From NCBI RefSeq assembly GCF_029433115.1, contig NZ_JARNTV010000032.1:1-40415 (forward strand): a stretch of DNA of 40,415 bases, written 5' to 3'. The notes beneath the pieces were generated by a model. It searched no databases and was not told the DNA's origin. It worked only from the letters and a program-made list of their open reading frames with translations. Both the position numbers and the translations under genes were made by a program. The stretch comes from Sphingomonas sp. AOB5. GTDB lineage: Bacteria; Pseudomonadota; Alphaproteobacteria; Sphingomonadales; Sphingomonadaceae. Of this stretch, positions 1-8,961 are shown piece by piece (the first letter of the stretch is position 1; every line of letters starts with the position of its first letter).

Positions 1-980
1 GACAGCTGATCGCCGGCCCGGTATCCGACGCGATAGGCCGCCGCCCGGTGCTGCTGGCGGGCACCGCAATCTTCGTCACCGGATCGATAGCAGCGGCACT
101 GGCCCCCGGCCCCGAGATCCTGCTCGTCGCTCGCTTCGTCGAGGCGTGCGGCGCGGCAGCAGCCGTGGTCGCAGCGCGCACCATCGTGTCCGACCTTTCG
201 CCCCGCGCCGATGCCGCCGCGAACCTTCCCCTGCTCACCAGCGCGATCCTGCTCTCGCCGACGCTCGCCCCCACCATCGGCGGCGCCTTGGTCTCGCTCG
301 CGGGCTGGCGCTTCGTCTTCGTCGCGCTTGCGCTGACCGGCGGGGTAATCGCCGCGCTATCGCTGTTCCTGATCCCGCGTCACGCTCCGCATGCCGAGCG
401 GCCCCGCCTGCAGCACGCCTATGCCCGGCTCGCCCGCAACGGACGATTCCGCGGCTATGTCGCAGGCAATTCGCTGGCCAGCAGCGCGCTCTATATCTTC
501 CTCGGCGGCTCGCCCTTCCTGCTGATCGGGCAATGGCACCTGTCGCCGGCGCAGGCCGGCCTTTGCTATCTGGTCGTGGCAGCGTGCGGCATTCTCGGCA
601 CCTTCATGGTGCGCAGCCTCAACCGGCGGCACGACGCCTTCCGCATCGGCCTGATCGCCATTGCCAGCGGCGGCGGGCTGATGCTGGTCATCGCCCTGCT
701 CGGCGCATCGAACCCGATCGCACTGATCGGGCCGATGCTGCTGGTCGGCACCGGCGGCGGCATCGCGGCGCCCACCGGGATCGCCGGGGCGATGCATGCG
801 GAGGACGGCATTGCCGGCACTGCCTCCAGCCTTGCCGGGGCGATCCAGATGATCACCACCGCCGCCGTCACCGCATTGATGAGCGCCTTCGCCGCACCCA
901 CGCTCGCCTCACTGGCAGCGGGCATTTCCGTCGCCGGACTTGCCGCTGTCCTGTTCGCACCCGCCCGGGAACCCGCATGA
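1..980 (+). CDS. MFS drug-resistance-type exporter, 5' end outside window (Bcr/CflA-like)
   Basis: This is the C-terminal part of a 12-helix major facilitator protein. The open frame runs from base 3, and the first visible residues carry the MFS loop 2-3 signature (S-D-A-I-G-R-R-P), so roughly 60-70 N-terminal residues lie upstream of the window. The remaining ~325 residues alternate hydrophobic helices with short basic loops, as in the Bcr/CflA proton-driven multidrug efflux subfamily, and would sit in the inner membrane. The substrate cannot be read from the sequence. Its stop overlaps the next start by four bases (ATGA at 977-980), so it is translationally coupled to the MmgE/PrpD gene. 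The pair may therefore move and metabolise one compound, or the efflux protein may simply be co-expressed. The family call is firm; the subfamily is less so. Confidence 0.8.
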   Translation, partial: QLIAGPVSDAIGRRPVLLAGTAIFVTGSIAAALAPGPEILLVARFVEACGAAAAVVAARTIVSDLSPRADAAANLPLLTSAILLSPTLAPTIGGALVSLAGWRFVFVALALTGGVIAALSLFLIPRHAPHAERPRLQHAYARLARNGRFRGYVAGNSLASSALYIFLGGSPFLLIGQWHLSPAQAGLCYLVVAACGILGTFMVRSLNRRHDAFRIGLIAIASGGGLMLVIALLGASNPIALIGPMLLVGTGGGIAAPTGIAGAMHAEDGIAGTASSLAGAIQMITTAAVTALMSAFAAPTLASLAAGISVAGLAAVLFAPAREPA

Positions 981-2323
981 CCAACCTATCCGCCCGCATC
1001 GCCGATCACGTCACTGGCATCCGCTATGAGGATTTGCCGCCGGCTACGGTCGAGGCGACGATTCGCTCGCTGGTCGATGCGATGGGGGTGATGCTCGCGG
1101 CCTCGTCGCTGGGCGAAGGCACCGCGGCGTTCGCCGATCTCGCGCTGGAAAACGGCGGCCCGGCACAGGCGCGTCTCATCGGCCGCGCCGGTCACGCCCC
1201 GCTGCTCGCCGCCGCGCTGGCCAATGGCGCGCTCGCCCATGCCGTGGATTTCGAGGACGCGTTCGACGGCGCCCCGACCCATCCCAACGCCGCGCAGGTT
1301 CCCGCCGCACTTGCGCTGGCGGAAACGCTGGGCGGTGTTTCGGGACAGGATTTCATAACCGCCATCGCGGTCGGCTGCGATCTGGTCTGCCGCATGGGGC
1401 TGGCGCTGATCGACAGTCCGGACAAGTTCGGATTCTACCCGCCGCCCCTGCTCGGCGCATTCGGCGCGGTCGCCGCCTGCGCGCGCATCGCGGGCCTCAC
1501 CAGCGCCCAGACGGTCGACGCCTTCTCCCTGCTGCTCTGCTCGCACAATTGCAGCGCCGAGCTGAAATACAGCCCGCATTCCACCGTCCGCGCGGTGCGC
1601 GACAGTTTCGCGGCGCAGGCGGCGGTGCAGGCGGTGTTGCTGGCAAAGCGCGGCGTGCGCGGCTTCGATGCGCCGATCGAGGGCAAGGCCGGCTTCTATG
1701 CCCTGTATGCGCGCGGCGGCTACGATCCCGCGCCGATCCTCGATGGCCTTGGCACCCGCTTCTATGGCGAGCAGCTCAGCTTCAAACCCTGGCCCAGCTG
1801 CCGCGGCACCCATTCGGCGATCGAGGCGATCATCGCCCACGCGCCCGATCCCGACTCGATCGAATCGGTCACCATCACCGCCGCGCCGTTCCTCGAAATG
1901 CTGTTCGAGCCCGCGGCGCAGAAGCAGCGCCCCCAAACCGCGATCGACGCCAAGTTCAGCCTGCCCTTCACCGTCGCCACCGCCGCGATCCATGGCGAAG
2001 TGACGCTGGACAGCTTCACGCCCGAGGCGCTCGCCGATCCGCGCCTGCATGCGCTTGCGGAGCGCGTCAGCTTCGTGCCGGAAGCAGGCAGCGCCGATCT
2101 GACCGCGGCGACCATCGACCTGCGCTTCGCCGACGGCACCGCCGCCACGCATCGAATCGTCCATCCGCTCGGCCATCCGAGCAATCCGCTGACCGACGCC
2201 GCGCTGGACGAGAAATTCCGCATGTGTGCCGCGCTGGCACTGGTTCCGCCGGACATCGAGGGGCTGCTCGCCGCCCTGCGCGGCCTCCGCACTCTCCCGG
2301 ATGTGGCCGATTTGCCGCACTGA
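977..2323 (+). CDS. MmgE/PrpD family protein
   Basis: This 448-residue protein matches the usual length of the MmgE/PrpD family, which includes 2-methylcitrate dehydratase and cis-aconitate decarboxylase. It has the family's Ala-rich all-helical N-terminal lid (a V-D-A-M-G-V-M-L-A segment near residue 35 and an A-H-A-V-D-F-E-D-A-F-D motif near residue 95). The mixed C-terminal domain has the conserved F-K-P-W-P-S-C-R-G-T-H segment near residue 265, and a D-A-K-F-S-L-P-F motif follows. The start at 977 is set by the four-base overlap with the MFS gene; the frame stays open far upstream, but that part is shadow of the MFS gene. Members dehydrate or decarboxylate small polycarboxylates in the cytoplasm. 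The substrate here is unknown, and the gene lacks the PrpB/PrpC neighbours expected for propionate catabolism. Confidence 0.85.
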   Translation: MTNLSARIADHVTGIRYEDLPPATVEATIRSLVDAMGVMLAASSLGEGTAAFADLALENGGPAQARLIGRAGHAPLLAAALANGALAHAVDFEDAFDGAPTHPNAAQVPAALALAETLGGVSGQDFITAIAVGCDLVCRMGLALIDSPDKFGFYPPPLLGAFGAVAACARIAGLTSAQTVDAFSLLLCSHNCSAELKYSPHSTVRAVRDSFAAQAAVQAVLLAKRGVRGFDAPIEGKAGFYALYARGGYDPAPILDGLGTRFYGEQLSFKPWPSCRGTHSAIEAIIAHAPDPDSIESVTITAAPFLEMLFEPAAQKQRPQTAIDAKFSLPFTVATAAIHGEVTLDSFTPEALADPRLHALAERVSFVPEAGSADLTAATIDLRFADGTAATHRIVHPLGHPSNPLTDAALDEKFRMCAALALVPPDIEGLLAALRGLRTLPDVADLPH

Positions 2324-2392
2324 CCGGCGAAACGTTTCGGTTCTGCCTCGACCGAATGAAAGCGATTGCACGAACCGGCCCATATTGGTAGA

Positions 2393-2409
2393 TATGCGTC
2401 ATAACAATT
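2393..2409 (+). promoter_or_regulatory. Candidate operator TATGCGTCATAACAATT upstream of TonB receptor
   Basis: The 11-bp dyad TATG-N3-CATA at 2393-2403 is followed by ACAATT. The same 17-base string, with only two central bases changed, occurs on the opposite strand at 14371-14387 upstream of the ferulate operon. It lies about 30 bases upstream of the receptor start, just downstream of a plausible TTGCAC (2366) / TAGATA (about 2389) promoter. A bound repressor there would block transcription. Which protein binds is not known; one of the two MarR proteins in the window is the obvious candidate. Confidence 0.5.
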
Positions 2410-2438
2410 ACACCCAGAAACGTTCCAGGAGGGGTTCG

Positions 2439-4670
2439 ATGATCAATCGTTCGCAGATTCGTGCTGTGCTTCATGGCGCCGCTTGCGCCACCGCCGTCAT
2501 GGCATTCCACGCCGCACCGGCCTTCGCACAGGATGCCGATCAGGCCCGCGACGACGACGGCAAGCTGACCGAAATCGTCGTCACCGCCGAGCGCCGCAAT
2601 CAGAATCTGCAGGACGTGCCGATCTCGGCCACCGTGCTGACCGGCGACGATCTGGGCCAGAAGGGCATCACCAACCTCAACGACATCCAGCAGGTCGCCC
2701 CGTCGGTCGCGATCAACACCTATAACCGCTCGACCTATATCAACATCCGCGGCGTCGGCATCGCCCAGTCGGCGCCGACCTCGAACCCCGGCGTTGCCTA
2801 TTATATCGACGGCCAGTCGATCACCCATGAGTTCTTCATCGGCCAGAGCTTCTACGACATCGGCACGATCGAAGTGCTGCGCGGCCCGCAGGGCACGCTG
2901 ACGGGCCAGAACTCAACCGGCGGCGCGGTGTTCGTCCGCACGCCCGAGCCGCGCTTCGACCAGTTCGGCGGCGTGGTCGACGCCAGCTATGGCGATTACA
3001 ACCTGATCCGCGTGATGGGCGCCGCGAACCTGCCGTTCAGCGACAATTTCGCGATGCGCATCGCCGCGATCACCGAGACGCGCGACAGCTTCAGCACCAA
3101 TGCCGGCCCCAGCCCGAGCAAGCCGGGCAATCTCGATCTGTTCGCGATCCGCGGCAACATGGCGTTCCGCACCAGCGACGATCGCCTGAAGATCAATGTC
3201 CGCGCCGAATATTTCGTCAACGACACCGACAATAACGCGATCAAGAACCGCAACGATTACACGCTGAACGTCCGCACCGGCACCAATCCCTTCCTGATCT
3301 CCGAAGACGCGGTCTCGCGTCAGCGGATCGAGGGCTATCGCGTCAATGCCGAGGTTCGCGCCGACATCACCGACGGCATCCGCCTGCGCGCCATCTCGTC
3401 GTGGCAGGACGCCTATGTCGCCGATCAGGCGGACGGCGACCGCACCTCGGTCTCGCCCGCGGGCGCGGCAGCGGCCAACAACCCGAACAACGGCGTCGGC
3501 CGCGCGACCAGCAACCGTTCGGACTTCCGCACCTGGACGCACGAGGTGAACATCCTCTCCAGCGGCAACGGCCCGCTGAACTGGGTGGTCGGCGGCTTCC
3601 TGATGGACGAAAGCATCCCGGTCCGCCTCCAGCGCGACCAGACCAACACCGTGGTCTATCTGACCCCGGCCAACACCAGCATCACCCATGCCGACAACAA
3701 TTCGAAGTCGCTGTTCGGCCAGGTCAATTTCTTCGTCACGCCGCAGCTCGAGCTGATCGCCGGCGCGCGTCACAGCTGGGACAAGCAGGTCTATGACCGC
3801 ATCCGCATCGGCGCGGGCCAGGGCGTGACCACCGGCCCGACCGTGGGCGTCACCAGCCAGTCGAGCCGCGAATGGACCGGCAAGCTGGGCGTCAACTTCC
3901 ACGTCACCGACGACACGATGCTCTATGCCACCGCGTCGAAGGGCTACAAGGCGGGCGGCAACAACCTCGCGCTCGTCACCGGCGCGCCCGCGGTTCCGGT
4001 CCCCGGCTTCCTGCCGGAAAAGAACTTCGTCTACGAAGTCGGCTTCAAGACCGAGATCCTCGATCGCCACCTGCGCGTGAACGGCGACGTCTTCTATTCG
4101 GATTACAAGGACATCCAGCTGCAGAGCCTGCAGAACGGATCGCCGCTGACCCAGAACGCCGCCAGCGGCCGCGCCTATGGCGGCGAGCTGGAAATCACCG
4201 GCCAGTTCGGCGGTCTCAGCTTCAATGGCGGCCTGAGCTATCTCAACGCCGAATTCGCGTCGAACGCGATGATCCAGAACACGGTGACCAACGCCCTTCA
4301 GGCGATCACCAAGGGCGACCGCCTGCCCTTCTCGCCCGAATGGACGATCAATGCCGGCGTCCAGTACGAGATCCCGCTGGGCGGCGACATCTCGGTCACC
4401 CCGCGCGTCCAGTGGTCGCACCTGAGCGAACAGATCGCGACGCCCTTCCCCAGCATCTCGTCGATCGTGCCCGGCCGCGACATCATCGACGCGCGCATCA
4501 CCTTCAACCTGGGCGATCGCTACCGCATCGAAGGCTATGTCACCAACGTCACCGACAAGGTCTACATCGCCTCGCAGGTCCAGAACTCGTCGAGCGCCGC
4601 GGGCGGCATCATCTTCGGCGCGCCTCGCCAGTTCGGCGTGCGCTTCGTGGCGAAGTTCGGCGGGGAGTAA
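2439..4670 (+). CDS. TonB-dependent receptor (outer membrane)
   Basis: This 743-residue receptor starts at an ATG preceded by an AGGAGGGG ribosome-binding site at 2427-2434; the frame is open further upstream, but that part overlaps the MmgE/PrpD gene. A signal peptide (hydrophobic stretch ending A-P-A-F-A-Q, about residues 10-31) is followed by a TonB-box-like stretch (T-E-I-V-V-T-A-E-R-R). The plug domain ends in the typical G-T-L-T-G-Q-N-S-T-G-G motif near residue 155, and a 22-strand-type barrel ends in F-G-V-R-F-V-A-K-F. Such receptors import scarce or bulky ligands across the outer membrane with energy from TonB-ExbBD. In sphingomonads many take up aromatic compounds. The operator-like sequence shared with the ferulate operon suggests an aromatic ligand. 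It stands alone with its own terminator. Confidence 0.92.
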   Translation: MINRSQIRAVLHGAACATAVMAFHAAPAFAQDADQARDDDGKLTEIVVTAERRNQNLQDVPISATVLTGDDLGQKGITNLNDIQQVAPSVAINTYNRSTYINIRGVGIAQSAPTSNPGVAYYIDGQSITHEFFIGQSFYDIGTIEVLRGPQGTLTGQNSTGGAVFVRTPEPRFDQFGGVVDASYGDYNLIRVMGAANLPFSDNFAMRIAAITETRDSFSTNAGPSPSKPGNLDLFAIRGNMAFRTSDDRLKINVRAEYFVNDTDNNAIKNRNDYTLNVRTGTNPFLISEDAVSRQRIEGYRVNAEVRADITDGIRLRAISSWQDAYVADQADGDRTSVSPAGAAAANNPNNGVGRATSNRSDFRTWTHEVNILSSGNGPLNWVVGGFLMDESIPVRLQRDQTNTVVYLTPANTSITHADNNSKSLFGQVNFFVTPQLELIAGARHSWDKQVYDRIRIGAGQGVTTGPTVGVTSQSSREWTGKLGVNFHVTDDTMLYATASKGYKAGGNNLALVTGAPAVPVPGFLPEKNFVYEVGFKTEILDRHLRVNGDVFYSDYKDIQLQSLQNGSPLTQNAASGRAYGGELEITGQFGGLSFNGGLSYLNAEFASNAMIQNTVTNALQAITKGDRLPFSPEWTINAGVQYEIPLGGDISVTPRVQWSHLSEQIATPFPSISSIVPGRDIIDARITFNLGDRYRIEGYVTNVTDKVYIASQVQNSSSAAGGIIFGAPRQFGVRFVAKFGGE

Positions 4671-4692
4671 TCCGCCGGCCATGGCTGGAAAG

Positions 4693-4732
4693 AGAGCGGC
4701 GAGCCGAGAGGTTCGCCGCTCTTTTCTTTTAT
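4693..4732 (+). terminator. Rho-independent terminator of the TonB receptor gene
   Basis: A perfect 10-bp stem pairs AGAGCGGCGA (4693-4702) with TCGCCGCTCT (4713-4722) around a 10-base loop. It is followed at once by a T-rich run (TTTTCTTTTAT), 22 bases after the receptor stop codon. This is a textbook intrinsic terminator on the plus strand. Confidence 0.85.
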
Positions 4733-4760
4733 GGCGTTACACAGACAAAAATTCTGTCTT

Positions 4761-4858
4761 CCCCAGCGAAGGCTGTGGCCCGGGTGCGGGACGGCAGATG
4801 GCGCGCGTATCGCTTCGTTACATCATCATTGGCAACTGGGCCCCAGCCTTCGCTGGGG
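4761..4858. repeat. REP-like inverted repeat (CCCCAGCGAAGGCTG family)
   Basis: Arms CCCCAGCGAAGGCTGTGGCC (4761-4780) and the near-exact reverse complement at 4838-4858 face each other across about 57 bases. The element fills the space between the convergent TonB receptor and marR genes. It probably forms a long cruciform or transcript hairpin, and could stop read-through from either side. Such intergenic palindromes are common in GC-rich alphaproteobacteria. Confidence 0.6.
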
Positions 4859-4890
4859 GAGGCAAGAAGGGGTATGGGGCTTGCGCGCCC

Positions 4891-5370
4891 TTACCGCTCC
4901 TTCGCCTCGATCCGGCCCAGCAGGTCGATCAGCGTGTCGCGCTCGGCTTCGGACAGGTCGGACAGCATCTCCGCCTCATGCGCGGCGATGCGCGACAGGC
5001 ATTCGTCGAGCAGCTTGCGGCCCTCGGCAGTGATGGTCAGCGCGAAGGCGCGGCGGTCGCCCTTGGCGACCTGGCGGTCGATCAGGCCGCGTTCGACCAG
5101 ATCGTTGATCAGCGCGACCATGTTCGCCCGCTGGATGCCCAGCACCCGGCCGACCGATCCCTGGTTCGCGCGCGGATTGCTCGCCACGACCGACAGGATC
5201 GCGAGCAACACCTGCCGCATCCCGGTGCCGGTAAGCGCCCGCGCGAAATCCGCTCCGAACGCATTCGATGCGCGCCGCAAATGATAGCCGACCAGCGTCG
5301 AAAGCGGGCCAAGCGTCACCGCTTCGCCACTGGCTGAATCCGCTATGCCCAAGTCCCCGTTCGTCCCCAT
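4891..5370 (-). CDS. MarR family transcriptional regulator (downstream of the MFS gene)
   Basis: This 159-residue winged-helix protein has the MarR layout. An N-terminal dimerisation helix leads to a helix-turn-helix around residues 60-100 (N-P-R-A-N-Q-G-S-V-G-R-V-L-G-I-Q-R-A-N-M-V-A-L-I-N-D-L). The wing contains D-R-R-A-F-A-L-T-I-T-A-E-G, and C-terminal helices follow. It is the last gene of the minus-strand ferulate operon, 31 bases after the MFS stop. The MarR protein FerC represses ferBA in Sphingobium SYK-6 and is released by CoA-thioester inducers (known from the literature). This gene or the second marR at 14453 could play that part; the sequence alone cannot decide which. Confidence 0.9.
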   Translation of the reverse strand: MGTNGDLGIADSASGEAVTLGPLSTLVGYHLRRASNAFGADFARALTGTGMRQVLLAILSVVASNPRANQGSVGRVLGIQRANMVALINDLVERGLIDRQVAKGDRRAFALTITAEGRKLLDECLSRIAAHEAEMLSDLSEAERDTLIDLLGRIEAKER

Positions 5371-5401
5371 GCCTCGGGGATAGTCAGGATCGGCGCGCCG
5401 C

Positions 5402-6718
5402 TCAAGCCGCAGCCTTCTGGACCCGCGCCAGCACGATCAGCGCAATCGCCGCGACCAGCGATCCGCAGGCCATCATCATCGCCACCACCGGCAGGCCATA
5501 GCCCGCGGCGAACAGGAAGCCGGCAATGGCCGGTGCCGCCGCCGATCCGCCGCGGCCGATGCCGATAACGAAGCCGGTTGCGCTCGCGCGTACCTCGGTC
5601 CCGAACGAGCGCGCCACCAGCGCATAGAGGCCGACCACGCCGGCATTGGTGAAGAAGCCCGCAATCGCGGCGATGGTCGCCAGCTCGCTCAGCGTCGCCT
5701 GTCCGCGGCCGAACAGGGTGATCATCACCGTCGACGCGAGCATCGCCGCGACGGTCAGCGCCACCAGCTTCACGCGGGCGGTGAGCAGGCCGAGCAGCAG
5801 CGATCCGGTCGCGCCGCCGACATTGGCCCAGACCAGCACGCCTGCGGCGGCAGCGGGCGCGAAGCCCATGTCGACCACGATCTTCGGCACCCATTTCAGG
5901 ATGAAGTAGAAGGTCATGATGTGCGCCAGATAGGCGATGGTCAGCAGCACGGTCGGCGCCAGATTCGGTCCGGAGAAGAGCCGCGCGATCGGCACCTTGG
6001 CCGCCTTCGCCGCGGCAACGACCGGCGGCAGCGCCTCGACAGTGGCATGGCCCATGCGCGCCAGCGTGGCGTTGATCCGCTCCAGCGCATTGGCCGGGCG
6101 GCGGGTCAGCAGGAACGAGATGCTTTCGGGCGAGCGCCACAGCACGATCGGGATGAACGCCAGCGTCGCCACCGCGCCGAACTGGAACACCGCATGCCAG
6201 CTGTAATGCGCCAGCAGCCAGGCCGAGATCGATCCGCCGATGATCGCGCCGACCGGATAGCCGCCCGCCATCAGCACCACCGCCAGGTTGCGCCGCTGGA
6301 GGTTCGAGACCTCAGCCACCGCCGCATTGGTCGCCGCCAGCATGCCGCCGACGCCAAGCCCGGTCAGCACGCGCCAGCCGGAAAGCTGGTACACGTCCAT
6401 CGAAGTGGAGGCGCCGAACATGCCCGCGGCCATCACCACCAGGCACAGCAGGATGGTGTTGCGCCGCCCGATCCGGTCGGCGATGCCGCCCAGCAGCAGC
6501 GATCCGATCGCCATGCCGATCAACTCCATCGACAGCACGATGCCCAGCGCAGCGCGGTCGATCCCCCAATCCTTGGCGATGCCGGGCGAGGCGAAGCTGA
6601 TCGAGAGCACGTCGAACCCGTCCAGCGCGTTGAGGCCGATCATGATCGCCACCACGCCCCACTGGAAGCGCGACATCGGCTCGTTATCGACAATGGCCTG
6701 TGGGTCGTTGGACGGCAT
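5402..6718 (-). CDS. MFS transporter, aromatic acid:H+ symporter (AAHS) type
   Basis: This 438-residue inner-membrane protein has twelve predicted helices. Helix 1 carries the D-G-F-D motif (residues ~33-36) typical of the aromatic acid/H+ symporters PcaK, BenK and VanK. The loop 2-3 signature G-G-I-A-D-R-I-G-R-R follows near residue 77, and R-S-P-E-S marks the central loop. It lies 18 bases downstream of the OmpA-like gene in the hydroxycinnamate operon and ahead of marR, so its likely job is import of ferulate, coumarate, vanillate or a related aromatic acid. The exact substrate is inferred from context only. Confidence 0.85.
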   Translation of the reverse strand: MPSNDPQAIVDNEPMSRFQWGVVAIMIGLNALDGFDVLSISFASPGIAKDWGIDRAALGIVLSMELIGMAIGSLLLGGIADRIGRRNTILLCLVVMAAGMFGASTSMDVYQLSGWRVLTGLGVGGMLAATNAAVAEVSNLQRRNLAVVLMAGGYPVGAIIGGSISAWLLAHYSWHAVFQFGAVATLAFIPIVLWRSPESISFLLTRRPANALERINATLARMGHATVEALPPVVAAAKAAKVPIARLFSGPNLAPTVLLTIAYLAHIMTFYFILKWVPKIVVDMGFAPAAAAGVLVWANVGGATGSLLLGLLTARVKLVALTVAAMLASTVMITLFGRGQATLSELATIAAIAGFFTNAGVVGLYALVARSFGTEVRASATGFVIGIGRGGSAAAPAIAGFLFAAGYGLPVVAMMMACGSLVAAIALIVLARVQKAAA

Positions 6719-6736
6719 CTGCTCCCCCGGGGATTC

Positions 6737-7489
6737 TTATTGTTTTGGCTCAATACTAATTTCGACGCGCCGAAGCGAGGGGCCATTCAATCCATCGAAC
6801 GCTTCGTCGCGGCTGGGTCCGGGCCGGCCGGTCGCAACCCTTGCCACCGGTACCCCGCGCAGCTCGAACGCCCGCGCCATCGCCTCGGCCCGCGTCCGCG
6901 CCAGCGCGCGCGGCTCCTTAAGGTCGCGCTCCGAGATCCGCTCGCTGCCCGTCGCCGCGAATCCGGTGATCGTCACCGTCGCGGGCTGGACGTCGAGCGC
7001 ATAGTTGATCGCCGCGTCGAGATAATAGTCGCTCAGCTGATAGGTGACGAAGCTGCTGCCGAAGTCGAACGGGATGGTGAAGGTCCGCGCCGCGAAGGGC
7101 TGCGCGGGCTTCACCCGTTCCTCGTAGAGCGGCCGCACGTTGCGCTTGGGCAAGGCGAAGCGGCGGCCGGGATAGCCTTCGGCGGGCAGCATGTGCCGCG
7201 TGCAGCCTTCCTCCAGCACCGACACGCGCACCGGATCGAGCACCACGCCACCGCACGGATCGCCCTGCCCCTGCGCCACGAAGCCTTCGACCAGCACCGC
7301 GTGGTTCCAGTCCGCCTTGGTCGGCGAGGAAGTGATGTCGTAGCGCACGCCGCTCGCCGGATCCTCGGCCAGCCAGCAGCCCGATTTTTTGCCGGCATCG
7401 GTGTCGCGATAGATCGGGCAGGCGACGAAGCGCACCGCCTGCTGCGCATCGCCCGCGACCAGCGCGAACAGGAGCAACGCCGCCTTCAT
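6737..7489 (-). CDS. Exported protein with OmpA-like C-terminal region, function unknown
   Basis: This 250-residue protein starts at an ATG that shares one base with the upstream cytochrome gene's stop (TGATG at 7487-7491). The frame continues further 5', but there it is shadow. A short hydrophobic leader (M-K-A-A-L-L-L-F-A-L-V-A-G) suggests export. The C-terminal ~90 residues (V-T-I-T-G-F-A-A-T-G-S-E, then a helix rich in Arg and Ala, then L-R-R-V-E-I-S-I) follow the beta-alpha-beta rhythm of OmpA/MotB peptidoglycan-binding domains, without a perfect signature. The N-terminal part contains several Cys that could form disulfides. It probably acts in the periplasm next to the di-heme cytochrome encoded just upstream. 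The function is not recognised. Confidence 0.55.
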   Translation of the reverse strand: MKAALLLFALVAGDAQQAVRFVACPIYRDTDAGKKSGCWLAEDPASGVRYDITSSPTKADWNHAVLVEGFVAQGQGDPCGGVVLDPVRVSVLEEGCTRHMLPAEGYPGRRFALPKRNVRPLYEERVKPAQPFAARTFTIPFDFGSSFVTYQLSDYYLDAAINYALDVQPATVTITGFAATGSERISERDLKEPRALARTRAEAMARAFELRGVPVARVATGRPGPSRDEAFDGLNGPSLRRVEISIEPKQ

Positions 7490-8961
7490 CACAGCGCCCG
7501 CATCAGGTTCACCAGATCGCGCTTCTCCTGCTCGGTATAGCCGATGGCGTAGCGCCGGTCGTAATAGTCGATCACCCCGCGCAGATCCTTCGCGCTGCCG
7601 TTGGAGAAATAGGGCGCGCGGGCGGAAAGGCCCCGCAGCGTCTGCAGCGTGATGCGGCCGACATCGGCGCATTTTCCGGTGGTCAGCGCATAGCCCGGAT
7701 CATGGGTGTAGATGACGCGCCCATAATGCGGATGCGGCTTGCCCGTGCAGGTGACCTTGAACAGTGGAAGGTGCGGCAGCGGATCGGCGAAGGGCAGGTT
7801 CGTCGTGCCCAGATCGACCTGCCCCGGCGCCACGTCCATGCCCATGTAAGACATGTTGTGGCAGAAGACGCAGCTGTTGCGCACCGGATTGCCGAAGCCG
7901 ACGGGAGAGTTGATCCCGGCGCTGTCGGTGATCAGGAAGGTCTTGTCGCGGAACACCCGCGCGCCGCGCGCGACCGAATCCCGGAACTCGCGGACATCCT
8001 TCGGCAGCTTGGCCTTCTCGGCCTCGGGCAGCTTCTCCCAAGCCTCGAACTCGCTCCACACCGGCGTACCCTGACTGCCGAGGCGGCCGGGGGCGGACTG
8101 GAGCAGCTTGAGCGGACCGCCCTCCGCGCCATCGGCATCGAGCATCGTCCCGCTGCTGTCGCGCTGCTGCGCCACGAACAGCCGCCGCTCGAAATCGAGG
8201 ATGCGGGCGATGTCGCCGGCGTCGAGCTGGCCGGTGAAGGTCAGGTGCGTCGCCGCCGCGTCGCGCATCTGCGCGGTCAGGCTGGGCACGCGGCCATCGG
8301 CCATCAGATTGCCCGCGACCGGCTTGCCCGTCTCGGGATCGAGCGCCAGCGGCATCCCCGCCTTGGGATCATAGGCAAAGCCCATCGCCTCGATGAACTT
8401 GAAGTTCGCCACCGGACGCGGACGGCGGAACACCGAGATATGCGGGTGTTTCGACTTGATGCCCCAGACCGGGTCGAGGTTGCAGGTCGAGGGATCGCGG
8501 ACCACCTCGATGGTGAAGTCCGCGCCCTTGATGGGCCATGGCCGCGCGATGCGGATCAGGCCGTGATCGATCAGCAGCGAATGCGATGCCCGCTCCTGCT
8601 GCGGCAGGCTGGGGCAGTTGGAGCCGTCCACCGCAGCGAACAACGGATCCTTGGCGCCGTTGCGATCCCATTGCCGCTGCACATCCTCGACCGCGAGGCT
8701 CATCGCATCGGCGGGCTGGTGACAGGTGACGCAGGCGCGTCCGTTCGGCCCGATCGGTTCGAAGAAGGGATGCCCCTTCGTCTCCATCGGCCCGCCTTCG
8801 AGCAGCAGCCGCAGCGTGCCGCCGGCATTCTCGTACTCGAGCTTCGCGGGGAAGGTCCGCCCTTCGCCCGGTTCCCACCAGCGATCGGGCTTGTCCTTGG
8901 CCGCGGTGGTCAGCCCGAGGCCGAGAACGGCAACCGCCAGCGCAAGCACGCCCAGCCGCAT
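7489..8961 (-). CDS. Di-heme cytochrome c peroxidase-like protein
   Basis: This 490-residue secreted protein has an N-terminal signal segment (M-R-L-G-V-L-A-L-A-V-A-V-L-G) and two c-type heme sites: C-V-T-C-H at residues 77-81 and C-V-F-C-H at 364-368. The wide spacing and the second half (P-Y-F-S-N-G-S-A-K-D-L near the C-terminus) resemble the CcpA/MauG di-heme peroxidase superfamily, although it is longer than classical CcpA (~330 residues). The start at 8961 is fixed by TGATG coupling to the amidohydrolase gene. It would sit in the periplasm and exchange electrons with small cytochromes. Its role in an aromatic operon is unclear: it could oxidise an aromatic substrate, remove peroxide, or mature a partner protein. 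Confidence 0.75.
   Translation of the reverse strand: MRLGVLALAVAVLGLGLTTAAKDKPDRWWEPGEGRTFPAKLEYENAGGTLRLLLEGGPMETKGHPFFEPIGPNGRACVTCHQPADAMSLAVEDVQRQWDRNGAKDPLFAAVDGSNCPSLPQQERASHSLLIDHGLIRIARPWPIKGADFTIEVVRDPSTCNLDPVWGIKSKHPHISVFRRPRPVANFKFIEAMGFAYDPKAGMPLALDPETGKPVAGNLMADGRVPSLTAQMRDAAATHLTFTGQLDAGDIARILDFERRLFVAQQRDSSGTMLDADGAEGGPLKLLQSAPGRLGSQGTPVWSEFEAWEKLPEAEKAKLPKDVREFRDSVARGARVFRDKTFLITDSAGINSPVGFGNPVRNSCVFCHNMSYMGMDVAPGQVDLGTTNLPFADPLPHLPLFKVTCTGKPHPHYGRVIYTHDPGYALTTGKCADVGRITLQTLRGLSARAPYFSNGSAKDLRGVIDYYDRRYAIGYTEQEKRDLVNLMRAL

Noticed and set aside
2913..4682. Minus-strand open frame of 589 codons
   Set aside because: It is antisense to the first TonB receptor, with no start context or domain.
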